Assembly (NCBI GenBank): GCA_948616425.1 | Contig: CAPGBJ010000041.1 | Coordinates: 62,001-126,000, forward strand | Reading direction: 5' to 3' | Length of the DNA: 64,000 nt | Origin: an uncultured Oscillospiraceae bacterium | GTDB taxonomy: Bacteria > Bacillota > Clostridia > Oscillospirales > Oscillospiraceae | In this document: in pieces, positions 43,774-52,009 of the stretch | Numbering within the stretch: position 1 is the stretch's first letter | Layout of the letters: every line of letters begins with the position of its first letter | Made by a program: the position numbers and the translations under genes | The notes under the pieces: model-generated | Told to the model about the DNA's origin: nothing | What the model saw: the letters and a program-made list of their open reading frames with translations, nothing else | Database searches by the model: none

Positions 43774-45891
43774 ATGCGGCGTATTTTTCAAAACAGCATA
43801 GCGCTTATGGTAGTGGTCATCGTGATGTTCCTGATCATCCCCCTGCCGGAGACACTTCTTGATATTTTGATCATTACCAATATCTCCCTGTCCATTGTTA
43901 TTCTGATGGTCACCATGACCATTTCTGAAGCCTTAGATTTCTCCATTTTCCCTTCTCTGCTGCTGATCACCACACTGTTTCGTCTGGGGCTGAATGTCTC
44001 TACCACCCGGGCCATTTTGGGTTTTGAGGGCAATGGAGCTCCAGGTACGCCAGTGATTCAGACCTTTGGTGAGCTGATCACTCAGGGAAATATTGTGCTG
44101 GGCATCATCATCTTTTTCATCATTGTGTTGGTGCAGTTCATCGTAATCACCAAAGGCGCCGAGCGCGTGGCCGAGGTAGCCGCCCGCTTCACCTTGGACG
44201 CCATGCCCGGCAAACAGATGGCCATCGACGCCGACCTCTCCTCCGGCCTGATCAATGAGCAGCAGGCCCGAGAGCGGCGGGGTAAGATTCAGCGAGAGGC
44301 CGACTTCTATGGCGCTATGGACGGCGCGACCAAGATCGTCAAGGGCGACGCCACCATGTCCTTGATTATCACGGCCATCAACCTCATCGGCGGAATTATT
44401 ATTGGTTCCATCAACGGGGTGGGCGACCTGGGGACGGTGGCCCAGACCTACTCCATCGCAACCATCGGCGATGGCCTGGTCTCCCAGCTTCCGGCTCTGA
44501 TGATCTCCACCGCTACCGGTATGATTGTCACACGTTCGGTTTCTGAGGGCAGCTTAAACTCCGATGTGATTGAGCAGTTTGCCCGTCAGCCGCGGGCCAT
44601 TCTCACCGCTGGCGCAGTGCTGATTATCTTGGGTCTGATCCCTGGAACCCCCACCCTTCCTCTGCTGATTGTGGGTGTGGGTCTGGCGGTGTTCGGCTAT
44701 ATGATGAGTGGTCGGCTGGATCGGCAGGAGGCCACCCAACTGGCTCAGCCTGAGGAACCGATGGAGGACGTGATAGCAGCCACGCCCAGTGAGACCGATT
44801 ACTACAAGGATATCAATAATGTCTACGGGCTGCTTACTGTTGACCCCATTGAGATGGAGTTTGGCTACAGTTTGATCCCTCTGGTGGACGAAAACAGCGG
44901 TGGCAAGCTAATCAGCCGCATTGTGATTTTCCGCCGCCAGTACGCCCAGGATATGGGCTTTGTGATCCCCTCCATCCGACTCCACGACTCCTCTGCGCTT
45001 GGCACGAACCAGTACGTGGTGAAGATTAAGGGGGAAGAGGTTGCCCGGGGTGAAATTCTGGTGGACTACTACCTGGCTCTGGAGCCCCCCAATCCTGGCG
45101 GTGAGATCGACGGAATTGAGACCATCGAACCCGCCTACGGCATCCCCTCCCGGTGGATTTTGCCGGAGAACAAGGAGATGGCAGAAATCTACGGCTACAC
45201 TGTCATTGATCCGCTGTCTGTCATGCAGACTCATCTGAGCGAGGTGGTTCGCCGCCACGCTTACGAGCTGCTGGGGCGGGCAGAGGTGATGCAGTTGGTG
45301 GAGAATCTAAAACGGTCTTCTCCCGAACTGGTAGAGGAGGCCATCCCCAATGTGCTTTCTTACTCCAATCTAGAGCGCATTTTGCGCAATCTGCTGAAGG
45401 AAGGGGTCCCCATTCGGGATCTGGGCACCATTCTGGAGACCGCAACGGACGCCTTGATGACCACCAAGGACCTGGATATGGTCACAGAGAATATCCGGGT
45501 GGCGCTCAGCCGAACCATTACCCGTCGCTTCTGCGAGCACGGCCAACTCCGGGTGGTCACCTTGGACGCCGATGTGGAGAAGCGGGTAATCAGTTCGCTG
45601 AGCAAAAACGAACAGGGGATCTATCTGGCAATGGGGCCCGATCTCATGCAGAGTATTGTTACCCAACTGGGAGAGTACCTGAAGAAATTCAACGATCTGT
45701 CTCAGACACCTATTGTGCTTACCAGTCAGGTTATCCGCGTCTATCTGAGCAGGATGCTGGCCCAATTCTACCCAGGCGTCTATGTTCTCTCCTTTAATGA
45801 GATTACCAGCGATGTGCAAATCCAGTCTCTGGGCAATATCACCCTTGAAACGGCCAGGAGCAGGCCAGAGCGAAAGGCGGCCGCAGTATGA
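43774..45891 (+). CDS. flhA: flagellar export gate protein FlhA
   Basis: 705 aa. The N-terminal half has eight membrane helices and the conserved FHIPEP-type block (AARFTLDAMPGKQMAIDADLSSGLI). The C-terminal cytosolic half forms the nonameric ring that receives substrate-chaperone complexes and ends at a variable tail. AGGAAAGGATGACACC precedes ATG 43774. Its stop overlaps the fliA start (ATGA); flhF and flhG, which usually follow, are not here. Confidence 0.97.
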   Translation: MRRIFQNSIALMVVVIVMFLIIPLPETLLDILIITNISLSIVILMVTMTISEALDFSIFPSLLLITTLFRLGLNVSTTRAILGFEGNGAPGTPVIQTFGELITQGNIVLGIIIFFIIVLVQFIVITKGAERVAEVAARFTLDAMPGKQMAIDADLSSGLINEQQARERRGKIQREADFYGAMDGATKIVKGDATMSLIITAINLIGGIIIGSINGVGDLGTVAQTYSIATIGDGLVSQLPALMISTATGMIVTRSVSEGSLNSDVIEQFARQPRAILTAGAVLIILGLIPGTPTLPLLIVGVGLAVFGYMMSGRLDRQEATQLAQPEEPMEDVIAATPSETDYYKDINNVYGLLTVDPIEMEFGYSLIPLVDENSGGKLISRIVIFRRQYAQDMGFVIPSIRLHDSSALGTNQYVVKIKGEEVARGEILVDYYLALEPPNPGGEIDGIETIEPAYGIPSRWILPENKEMAEIYGYTVIDPLSVMQTHLSEVVRRHAYELLGRAEVMQLVENLKRSSPELVEEAIPNVLSYSNLERILRNLLKEGVPIRDLGTILETATDALMTTKDLDMVTENIRVALSRTITRRFCEHGQLRVVTLDADVEKRVISSLSKNEQGIYLAMGPDLMQSIVTQLGEYLKKFNDLSQTPIVLTSQVIRVYLSRMLAQFYPGVYVLSFNEITSDVQIQSLGNITLETARSRPERKAAAV

Positions 45892-46715
45892 GCGGGGCGC
45901 TGACAGCTTCCTCGCCACAGGAGGGAAGAGAGGGTTGGACCCAGGCAGAACTGGAGGAGATGACCGCGGAGGAGCTCTTTCAGACCTACAAGAACACAGG
46001 AGATCCAGACCTAAAATGGCCTTTGGTGATGCGGTATGTGGGGTTGGTGCGGAGCATTGCTCTTCAGGTGCGAGGCGTGTATTCCAGCTTTGCTCAAGTG
46101 GATGATATTGTCAATGAGGGATTGCTCACCCTGGCCGGGGCAGTGGATAAATTTGATCCAGATAAGGGGATCAAGTTTGAGACCTATGTCTCCAAGCGTA
46201 TCCGAGGAGCGGTGATTGATCTGGCCCGGCGTCAGGACTGGGTGCCCCGCAGCGTGCGGCGGAAAGCCCGGGATATTGATCAGGCCAGCAGTGAGCTTTT
46301 CTCTGAGTTGGGCCGCTACCCCACAGACCAGGAAATGGCCGATAAACTGGGAGTCAGCCAGGACCAATATCAAGAGGACTTGGCCAATTCCTCCATGTGT
46401 AATGTGCTCTCCCTGGATGCCCTGTTTGAGGACCGGGAACAGACCGGCCGGGCAGAACTGCCCGACGATACCTCGGGAGGGCGTCCAGAGGACTCCATGC
46501 TCCGACAGGAGTTGTTGGAGACTTTGACAAAGGCCATTGAGTCTTTACGGGAGAATGAGCAGACGGTGATTTCCCTGTATTACCAGAAAAATTTGAGTAT
46601 GAAGGAGATTGCCCAGGTGATGGAGGTCAGCGAACCCCGTATTTCTCAGCTCCACTCCCGAGCAATTCAGAAGCTAAAGCTGTATATGAACCAGTATATG
46701 ACCGGCAGTAAGTGA
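45888..46715 (+). CDS. fliA: flagellar sigma factor sigma-28 (FliA/SigD)
   Basis: 275 aa. Directs RNA polymerase to late flagellar and chemotaxis promoters and is inhibited by FlgM. Region 2 is VDDIVNEGLLTLAGAVDKFDPDKGIKFETYVSKRIRGAVIDLAR; region 3 follows DWVPRSVRRKARDI; region 4 holds LRENEQTVISLYYQKNLSMKEIAQVMEVSEPRISQLHSRAIQKL. Start overlaps the flhA stop (ATGA), so it is made with the early flagellar genes. An N-terminal extension of about 25 polar residues precedes the first helix. Confidence 0.94.
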   Translation: MSGALTASSPQEGREGWTQAELEEMTAEELFQTYKNTGDPDLKWPLVMRYVGLVRSIALQVRGVYSSFAQVDDIVNEGLLTLAGAVDKFDPDKGIKFETYVSKRIRGAVIDLARRQDWVPRSVRRKARDIDQASSELFSELGRYPTDQEMADKLGVSQDQYQEDLANSSMCNVLSLDALFEDREQTGRAELPDDTSGGRPEDSMLRQELLETLTKAIESLRENEQTVISLYYQKNLSMKEIAQVMEVSEPRISQLHSRAIQKLKLYMNQYMTGSK

Positions 46716-46742
46716 GTGTCGGAACGAGAGGAGTTTTGCGCG

Positions 46743-47495
46743 ATGATGAAGGGGTTTTACAACCTGACCTCTGGGATGGTATCTCAGGGGCGCAGGCTGG
46801 ATGTGGTGGCCAACAATATGACAAATATTTCCACGGCGGGCTATAAGGCAGAGCAGTATACTGACCGCACCTTTGACGAGGTACTGGTGTCCCGCATCGG
46901 CAACAAGATCAAGTCTCATTATCAGGAGATGGAGACTTATCAGAGCCATATTTTAGCCCCGGATCAGCTTTATACCGACTTCGGACAGAGCTCCTTTGAG
47001 GAGACCAATCTGCCTCTGGATTTTGCCATCCAGGGGGAGGGCTTCTTTGCGATTGACACCGGGAACGGGGTAGCCTATACCCGGGCGGGCAGCTTTACCT
47101 TGGACAATGAGGGCTACCTGTGTCTGTCTGAATTGGGCCGGGTACTGGATCGGGAGGGGAATCCCATCCAGCTGCCCACTGATAGGCTGGATGTGGATAA
47201 GTGGGGCGGTCTCTCTGTGGAGGAGGGCGAATATATAGCTACCTTGGGTGTGTTTATGTTTGAGGATAACAACGCCTTAGAGCGCACCCCCTATGGACTG
47301 TTCACCGGCCAGGGGGCCCAGGTCAATGAGGGCGCGATTATTCACCACAAGTGGGTGGAACGCTCCAATGTAAACATGGTCAAGGAAATGGTCAAGATGA
47401 TGACCACCCAGCGGGCCCTTCAAAGTGCCGCTCAGATGAGCAAGATCTATGACCAGGTCATTACCAAGGCGGTCAACGACATTGGCCGGCTGTAA
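46743..47495 (+). CDS. flgF: flagellar rod/hook-basal body protein FlgF-like
   Basis: 250 aa, FlgF/FlgG family. N-terminal MKGFYNLTSGMVSQGRRLDVVANNMTNISTAGYKAEQY; central beta domain (DFAIQGEGFFAIDTGNGVAYTRAGSFTLDNEGYL); C-terminal helix SNVNMVKEMVKMMTTQRALQSAAQMSKIYDQVI. It is the first of two related rod genes; the F/G naming follows order and is not certain. The start is ATG 46743, 9 nt after GAGAGGAG; the frame is open upstream to a GTG at 46716. Confidence 0.88.
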   Translation: MMKGFYNLTSGMVSQGRRLDVVANNMTNISTAGYKAEQYTDRTFDEVLVSRIGNKIKSHYQEMETYQSHILAPDQLYTDFGQSSFEETNLPLDFAIQGEGFFAIDTGNGVAYTRAGSFTLDNEGYLCLSELGRVLDREGNPIQLPTDRLDVDKWGGLSVEEGEYIATLGVFMFEDNNALERTPYGLFTGQGAQVNEGAIIHHKWVERSNVNMVKEMVKMMTTQRALQSAAQMSKIYDQVITKAVNDIGRL

Positions 47496-47539
47496 AGTTG
47501 GCTATAGATATCCCTTGAAAGAAAGGCGTGTGAGCGGAA

Positions 47540-48319
47540 ATGAATATGTCCTTCTACACCGGTGCTGTGGGGGCTTGGCAACAGGAACAGCGTATGAATG
47601 TCCAGGCCAATAATATCGCCAATGTGAACAATTATGGCTATAAGGCAGAGCGGGCCACCTTCCACCACTTGATGTATGGCAATGTAACGGGCATCGACCA
47701 GGAGCGGTTGCCTAAAGGGACGGGAACCAAGATGGTAAAGGCCAGCGTGGACTATGAGTCGGGCGGCTATGCCGACACTGGCCGGGTGTTCGATTTTGCC
47801 ATTGTGGGAAATGGTTTCTTTGCCCTGTACGACCCGGCAGATGGAGAAATATCGTTCACTAGGGATGGCGCCTTTATGATGGCGCGGTTTGAAATTCCGC
47901 CTGATGAGGACGCTGAACCAGAGATTGATCCAGTGACCGGCGAGGAGATTGAGCCCCAGCCCACTGAGGAGTGGCGTCTGTCCGATAACGAGGGGCGCTG
48001 CGTTTTGGACAGCAGAGGAAACTTTATTGTCATTGACCCCCTGGACCGCCGCGCTGAGCTGGATATCGGCGTCTTTGACTACCGAATCTACGATGGAATG
48101 CTCCATGCAGACAGCGGCCGTTTCACGCCAATTGATAAGAATGGCGACCTGTACAGGGGGACTGGCCAGGTGCAGCGGGGTATGCTGGAAACTTCCAACG
48201 TGGACCTGGCCCAGGAACTGATTAAGGTGATTGAGGCCCAGAGGGCTTACAGTTATGCACTGCGGATGGTTCAGACCTCTGACGAGATCGAGCAGACCAT
48301 CAATGGCCTGCGCAGCTGA
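47540..48319 (+). CDS. flgG: flagellar rod protein FlgG-like
   Basis: 259 aa, second member of the pair. MNVQANNIANVNNYGYKAERATFHHLMYG at the N-terminus, VFDFAIVGNGFFALYDPADGEISFTRDGAFM in the middle with an acidic insert (DEDAEPEIDPVTGEEIEPQPTEE), and the C-terminal SNVDLAQELIKVIEAQRAYSYALRMVQTSDEIEQTINGL. Distal rod subunit by family. ATG 47540 has AAAGGCGTGTGAGCGG before it; the second ATG at 47546 is also possible. Confidence 0.9.
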   Translation: MNMSFYTGAVGAWQQEQRMNVQANNIANVNNYGYKAERATFHHLMYGNVTGIDQERLPKGTGTKMVKASVDYESGGYADTGRVFDFAIVGNGFFALYDPADGEISFTRDGAFMMARFEIPPDEDAEPEIDPVTGEEIEPQPTEEWRLSDNEGRCVLDSRGNFIVIDPLDRRAELDIGVFDYRIYDGMLHADSGRFTPIDKNGDLYRGTGQVQRGMLETSNVDLAQELIKVIEAQRAYSYALRMVQTSDEIEQTINGLRS

Positions 48320-48334
48320 TGGGGGAGGTAGCAT

Positions 48335-48961
48335 ATGGCAATTAAGACATACGATCAGATGAATTCCCTTGAAATTGATACACTGAGGGAGATTGGCAGC
48401 ATCGGAACAGGGAATGCGGCTACTGCCCTGTCCCAAATGCTGGGGAAAGAGGTGCGCATTACTCTGCCCGAGGTGCGCATTATGGGCTATAATGAGGCTA
48501 TCGAGTGGATTGGCGGCCCGGAGGCGGTGACTGCCGGCGTCCTGGTAAAGATGAGCGGCGATATGGGCGGTATCATGCTGTCCGTGCAGAAGCTGGAGTT
48601 GGTCAACATTATTCTGGAGACAATGCTGGGGCAGAGTATTCAGGATTATGAGGAACTGGCGGAGCTGGAGCGGTCTGCATTGATTGAGATAGGGAACATT
48701 ATGATTTCCGCCTTTGTGACCGCCCTGTCCGGCCTGGCTGGAATTGATGTCAATTTAACAGTACCCGCCTTTGCAGTGGACATGCAAGGCGCTATTTTGG
48801 CGGTACCCATGGCTGAGTATGGCGGTATGTCGGACTACCTGATGACGATTGGCGGGAACTTTGTGTGCGACGGCAAAGAGGTGCCGAGCCACCTCATGCT
48901 GTCTCCTGATTTGCGTTCTTTAAATTTCTTGCTGAGGAAGCTGGGCGTGAGCGATGAGTGA
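48335..48961 (+). CDS. cheC: CheY-P phosphatase CheC
   Basis: 208 aa. CheC removes phosphate from CheY and is stimulated by CheD. The second active centre is intact (S-x3-E-x2-N-x22-P in SALIEIGNIMISAF...TVP). In the first (DTLREIGSIGTGNAATAL...TLP) the catalytic Asn is Ser, with spacing otherwise perfect, so that centre is probably weak or dead. GGGGGAGG precedes the ATG. Overlaps cheD by 8 bp, matching the physical CheC-CheD partnership. Confidence 0.93.
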   Translation: MAIKTYDQMNSLEIDTLREIGSIGTGNAATALSQMLGKEVRITLPEVRIMGYNEAIEWIGGPEAVTAGVLVKMSGDMGGIMLSVQKLELVNIILETMLGQSIQDYEELAELERSALIEIGNIMISAFVTALSGLAGIDVNLTVPAFAVDMQGAILAVPMAEYGGMSDYLMTIGGNFVCDGKEVPSHLMLSPDLRSLNFLLRKLGVSDE

Positions 48962-49439
48962 CAGCAAATTAACTGTAGGAATTGCCGATATGAAGATGGC
49001 CCAGGGGGAGGGCGTTCTGGTGACCTACGCTTTGGGCTCCTGCATTGGCCTGTGTTTTCATGATCCCCGGCTGCGGTTAGGGGCTCTGCTCCATATCATG
49101 CTGCCCATCAATATGGAGACGGGGCGTACCCATCCGTTAAAATACGCAGATACCGGTATTCGGGAGACATTGAAGCAGATGGAGGCCCGAGGTGCGATGC
49201 GCAGCAGAATGACGGTGAAGATTGCAGGCGGCGCAAAGATGTTTGAGATAGCTGGAGGCAGCGGTCTGGGCAACATCGGACAACGGAATATCGAGAGTGT
49301 CAACGCTATTTTAAAGCGGGAGAATATTCGCCTCCTGGGCCAGGAGGTGGGCGGCAAGGTAGCACGGACGCTGTTTTTCGATGTGGGTAGCGGCCAGGGC
49401 TGTGTACGGTCCTATGGTCAGAAGGATATCTTTTTCTAA
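48954..49439 (+). CDS. cheD: chemoreceptor glutamine deamidase CheD
   Basis: 161 aa. Deamidates receptor glutamines and activates CheC. The catalytic triad is present with the spacing known from Thermotoga CheD: T24, C30 (ALGSCIG) and H47 (GALLHIMLP). Starts inside cheC. No receptor gene is visible in the window, so its targets lie elsewhere. Confidence 0.95.
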   Translation: MSDSKLTVGIADMKMAQGEGVLVTYALGSCIGLCFHDPRLRLGALLHIMLPINMETGRTHPLKYADTGIRETLKQMEARGAMRSRMTVKIAGGAKMFEIAGGSGLGNIGQRNIESVNAILKRENIRLLGQEVGGKVARTLFFDVGSGQGCVRSYGQKDIFF

Positions 49440-49481
49440 GAAAGTTTGATCGAAATTAGAATAGAGTAAGGAGTGTCAGAA

Positions 49482-50405
49482 ATGGCTGAGGTTCACAGCA
49501 GCGGGATCCTTCTGGAGTCCGGTACCAATGAAATTGAGATCATGGAGTTCACCATTGACGGAAGCCTCTATGGCATTAACGTGGCCAAGGTGCGGGAGAT
49601 TATCATGTCTGCTGCGGTCAAAATTATGCCCCATGCTCATCCGGCAGTGGAGGGTATTTTTAAACCCCGAGACGTTGTCATCACTGTAGTGGACCTGCCC
49701 AGATACCTGGGGATTGACAAGGAAAAGGGCGCGAAGGACCTGTTTATTATTACCAACTTTAACAAAATGTTTATCGCCTTCCGGGTCAACACCGTGGTGG
49801 GCATCAGCCGTATTTCCTGGACTGACATCCACAAACCGGACAAAACGGTTTCTGGAGGTTCGGAAGGGGTTGCTACAGGAATTGCCCAGTGCGGTAAGGA
49901 CCTGGTCACAATTCTGGACTTTGAGCGCATTGTAGCCGAAATTGCCCCTGAGACCACCATTCAGGTGAATGAGATTGATCAGATGGGACCCAGAAAACGC
50001 AGTGACGAGCCCATTTGGATTGCAGAAGATTCTATTCTTTTGTCCAAGATGATTGCGGAGTGTCTGCGTAAGGCGGGGTATGTCAACTTGCGCATGTTCC
50101 CCAATGGGCGTGAACTCTGGGAGGCCCTGAGTGCTCTGCCCCAAGACCGGGATCTCTTCCAAGATGTGGCTTTAGTGATTACGGATATTGAGATGCCTCA
50201 GATGGACGGGCACCGGTTGACTAAACTGATAAAGGATCACGCTCGGTATAAAGCAATCCCCTTAATTATCTTCTCATCTTTGATCAGTGAGGAGATGCGG
50301 ATTAAAGGGCGGCAGCTGGGGGCAGATGAGCAGATGAGCAAGCCAGAAATCGGACATTTGGTGGATGTGATGGATCATCTCTTGGGCACAAAGCAAGATG
50401 GATAA
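49482..50405 (+). CDS. cheV: CheV: CheW-like coupling domain with receiver
   Basis: 307 aa. Residues 15-160 form a CheW domain (IMEFTIDGSLYGINVAKVREIIMSAAVKIMPHAHPAVEGIFKPRDVVITVVDLPRYLG), and residues 180-305 form a receiver with EDS acidic pocket, phospho-Asp in LVITDIEMPQMDG, and Lys in MSKPEIG. CheV links receptors to CheA and adapts by phosphorylation. ATG 49482 with AAGGAG 8 nt upstream. It is the only CheW-type protein here. Confidence 0.94.
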   Translation: MAEVHSSGILLESGTNEIEIMEFTIDGSLYGINVAKVREIIMSAAVKIMPHAHPAVEGIFKPRDVVITVVDLPRYLGIDKEKGAKDLFIITNFNKMFIAFRVNTVVGISRISWTDIHKPDKTVSGGSEGVATGIAQCGKDLVTILDFERIVAEIAPETTIQVNEIDQMGPRKRSDEPIWIAEDSILLSKMIAECLRKAGYVNLRMFPNGRELWEALSALPQDRDLFQDVALVITDIEMPQMDGHRLTKLIKDHARYKAIPLIIFSSLISEEMRIKGRQLGADEQMSKPEIGHLVDVMDHLLGTKQDG

Positions 50406-50416
50406 AGGTGAGCGAA

Positions 50417-51682
50417 ATGGTAAGCAGTAAGTATATCGTCCGTCAGCCTGTCAAGGACCTGAAAGGCGGAATTATTGGCTATGAGATTCAGTACCACGGT
50501 GAAAACCAGGCGTATGCAATAGATGAGACGAACAGCAATGATTTTGCTGCCGCAGACACTGTCTACAGTTTTTTAACACAAAATACTGACAAGGTGTTGA
50601 AGGGGTCGCTCAACTTTATGACCTTTACCACCAATCTGTTGATGAAGCAGACACCCAAACTATTTGCTGCCAGCGATTTGGTGATTCAGGTGGGAGAGGA
50701 TGTTATTATTCATCCTCTGGCGATGCGTTTTTTGGAGCGATACGCCAAGGATGGATACAAGTTAGCTGTAAATGATTTTCAGTTCTCTCCCCGATATTTC
50801 TCTATCATTGATAAGTTTGACTATATCAAGATCAATTTTCAGACTGCCGCTGATGTGAGTATCCGCAATATTGTGGAATTGGCCCACAGCATGGGAAAAA
50901 AGTGTATTGCAATTGGTGTGGATACAGAAGAATTATATCAAAAATCCTTTATCATGGAGGTTGACGCGATGGAGGGGCTGTGGGTAGCAGAGAAACTGTT
51001 TACCACAGTACACTCCAGCAGTTTCCTCCAGAGCAGCTTTTTCCGCCTTCTGGTGGCCATCAACCGGGATGATCCGGATGTGGAAGAAATTGAACAGATT
51101 ATCTCTATGGACGCCGTTTTAACTTACAGTCTGTTGAAAATTGTGAACTCCAGCTATTTTGCCCTGCGTAACCGAGCTACCGACGTTCATCAAGCCATTG
51201 TTGTAATGGGATTAGGACAGTTGCGCCAGTGGATCTATCTGCTGGGGACTGGAAATGGAGAGGAAGGTCCGGATGCCAGTCAGGAGGAGTTCTTAAAGCT
51301 GTCCTTCATGCGCGCCAGTTTTAGCAGTGCCTTAATGAAGCTGGCAAAGGATATGCCGATTTCTCAGAATGAAGCCTACTTGCTGGGGATGTTCTCTACA
51401 CTGAATTATCTGATTGCGGCTCCTATGGAAGAAATTCTGGCAGATCTGCCTATTGCTCAGGAGGTAAAGGACGCACTGCTGTTCCATTCGGGCCGGTGCG
51501 GCGATCTGTATGACCTGATATTGAGCTATGAGCGGGCGGACTGGAAGGTGATCGGGGATCTGGCGGAGACCTTGGAGATTCCGGTCAACCTACTGACTAA
51601 CACATATTTCCAGTGCCTGAGTGATGTGGATAACATGTGGCGCGCTTTGATGGAAACCAGTGACGGGATTCCTACGGTGTAA
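50417..51682 (+). CDS. degenerate EAL - HDOD domain signalling protein (YuxH-like)
   Basis: 421 aa. Residues 5-200 have the fold of an EAL c-di-GMP phosphodiesterase, but the EAL signature reads YEI and most metal-binding acids are missing, so it is unlikely to cut c-di-GMP. Residues 205-400 are an HDOD domain (LLVAINRDDPDVEEIEQIISMDAVLTYSLLKIVNSSYFALRNRATDVHQAIVVMGLGQLRQWI), a non-catalytic HD relative that mediates protein contacts. Such EAL-HDOD proteins regulate motility or second-messenger output in several bacteria. ATG 50417 follows AAAGGTGA. Last gene of the motility transcript. Confidence 0.88.
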   Translation: MVSSKYIVRQPVKDLKGGIIGYEIQYHGENQAYAIDETNSNDFAAADTVYSFLTQNTDKVLKGSLNFMTFTTNLLMKQTPKLFAASDLVIQVGEDVIIHPLAMRFLERYAKDGYKLAVNDFQFSPRYFSIIDKFDYIKINFQTAADVSIRNIVELAHSMGKKCIAIGVDTEELYQKSFIMEVDAMEGLWVAEKLFTTVHSSSFLQSSFFRLLVAINRDDPDVEEIEQIISMDAVLTYSLLKIVNSSYFALRNRATDVHQAIVVMGLGQLRQWIYLLGTGNGEEGPDASQEEFLKLSFMRASFSSALMKLAKDMPISQNEAYLLGMFSTLNYLIAAPMEEILADLPIAQEVKDALLFHSGRCGDLYDLILSYERADWKVIGDLAETLEIPVNLLTNTYFQCLSDVDNMWRALMETSDGIPTV

Positions 51683-51836
51683 ATTAATTTACAAAACAGT
51701 CAGACCTAAATGTGGAGAAAAATCCATAGGTTTGGACACTTTTGTCAGAAGAACCGCAAGATATTGGGCTTATGGTGACCCAGCAGTGTTGTAAATGCTA
51801 GCTTGTTCGTGCTGACATATATAACACACAATAAAA

Positions 51837-51885
51837 ACAGAGAATCCATTACTTGCATAAGTGAGCGGTTCTCTGTTCTTCTTTT
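51837..51885 (+). terminator. terminator of the flagellar/chemotaxis operon
   Basis: ACAGAGAA (51837-51844) pairs with TTCTCTGT (51869-51876), with an inner ACTT/AAGT stem and a GCAT loop, followed by the U-rich TCTTCTTTTCTTG. A convincing intrinsic terminator about 150 nt after the last motility stop codon. 51683-51836 holds no gene. Confidence 0.8.
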
Positions 51886-52009
51886 CTTGTTGCACAGTGC
51901 CCTTGATAGCAAGCAACTATGATAGAGAATGTCGTTTGCTGTATCAAAAGTTCAGGCGCTAGGAGTCGTTTTTCCTTACAATGTAGATCTGCAAGGAGGT
52001 TGCGAAGAC

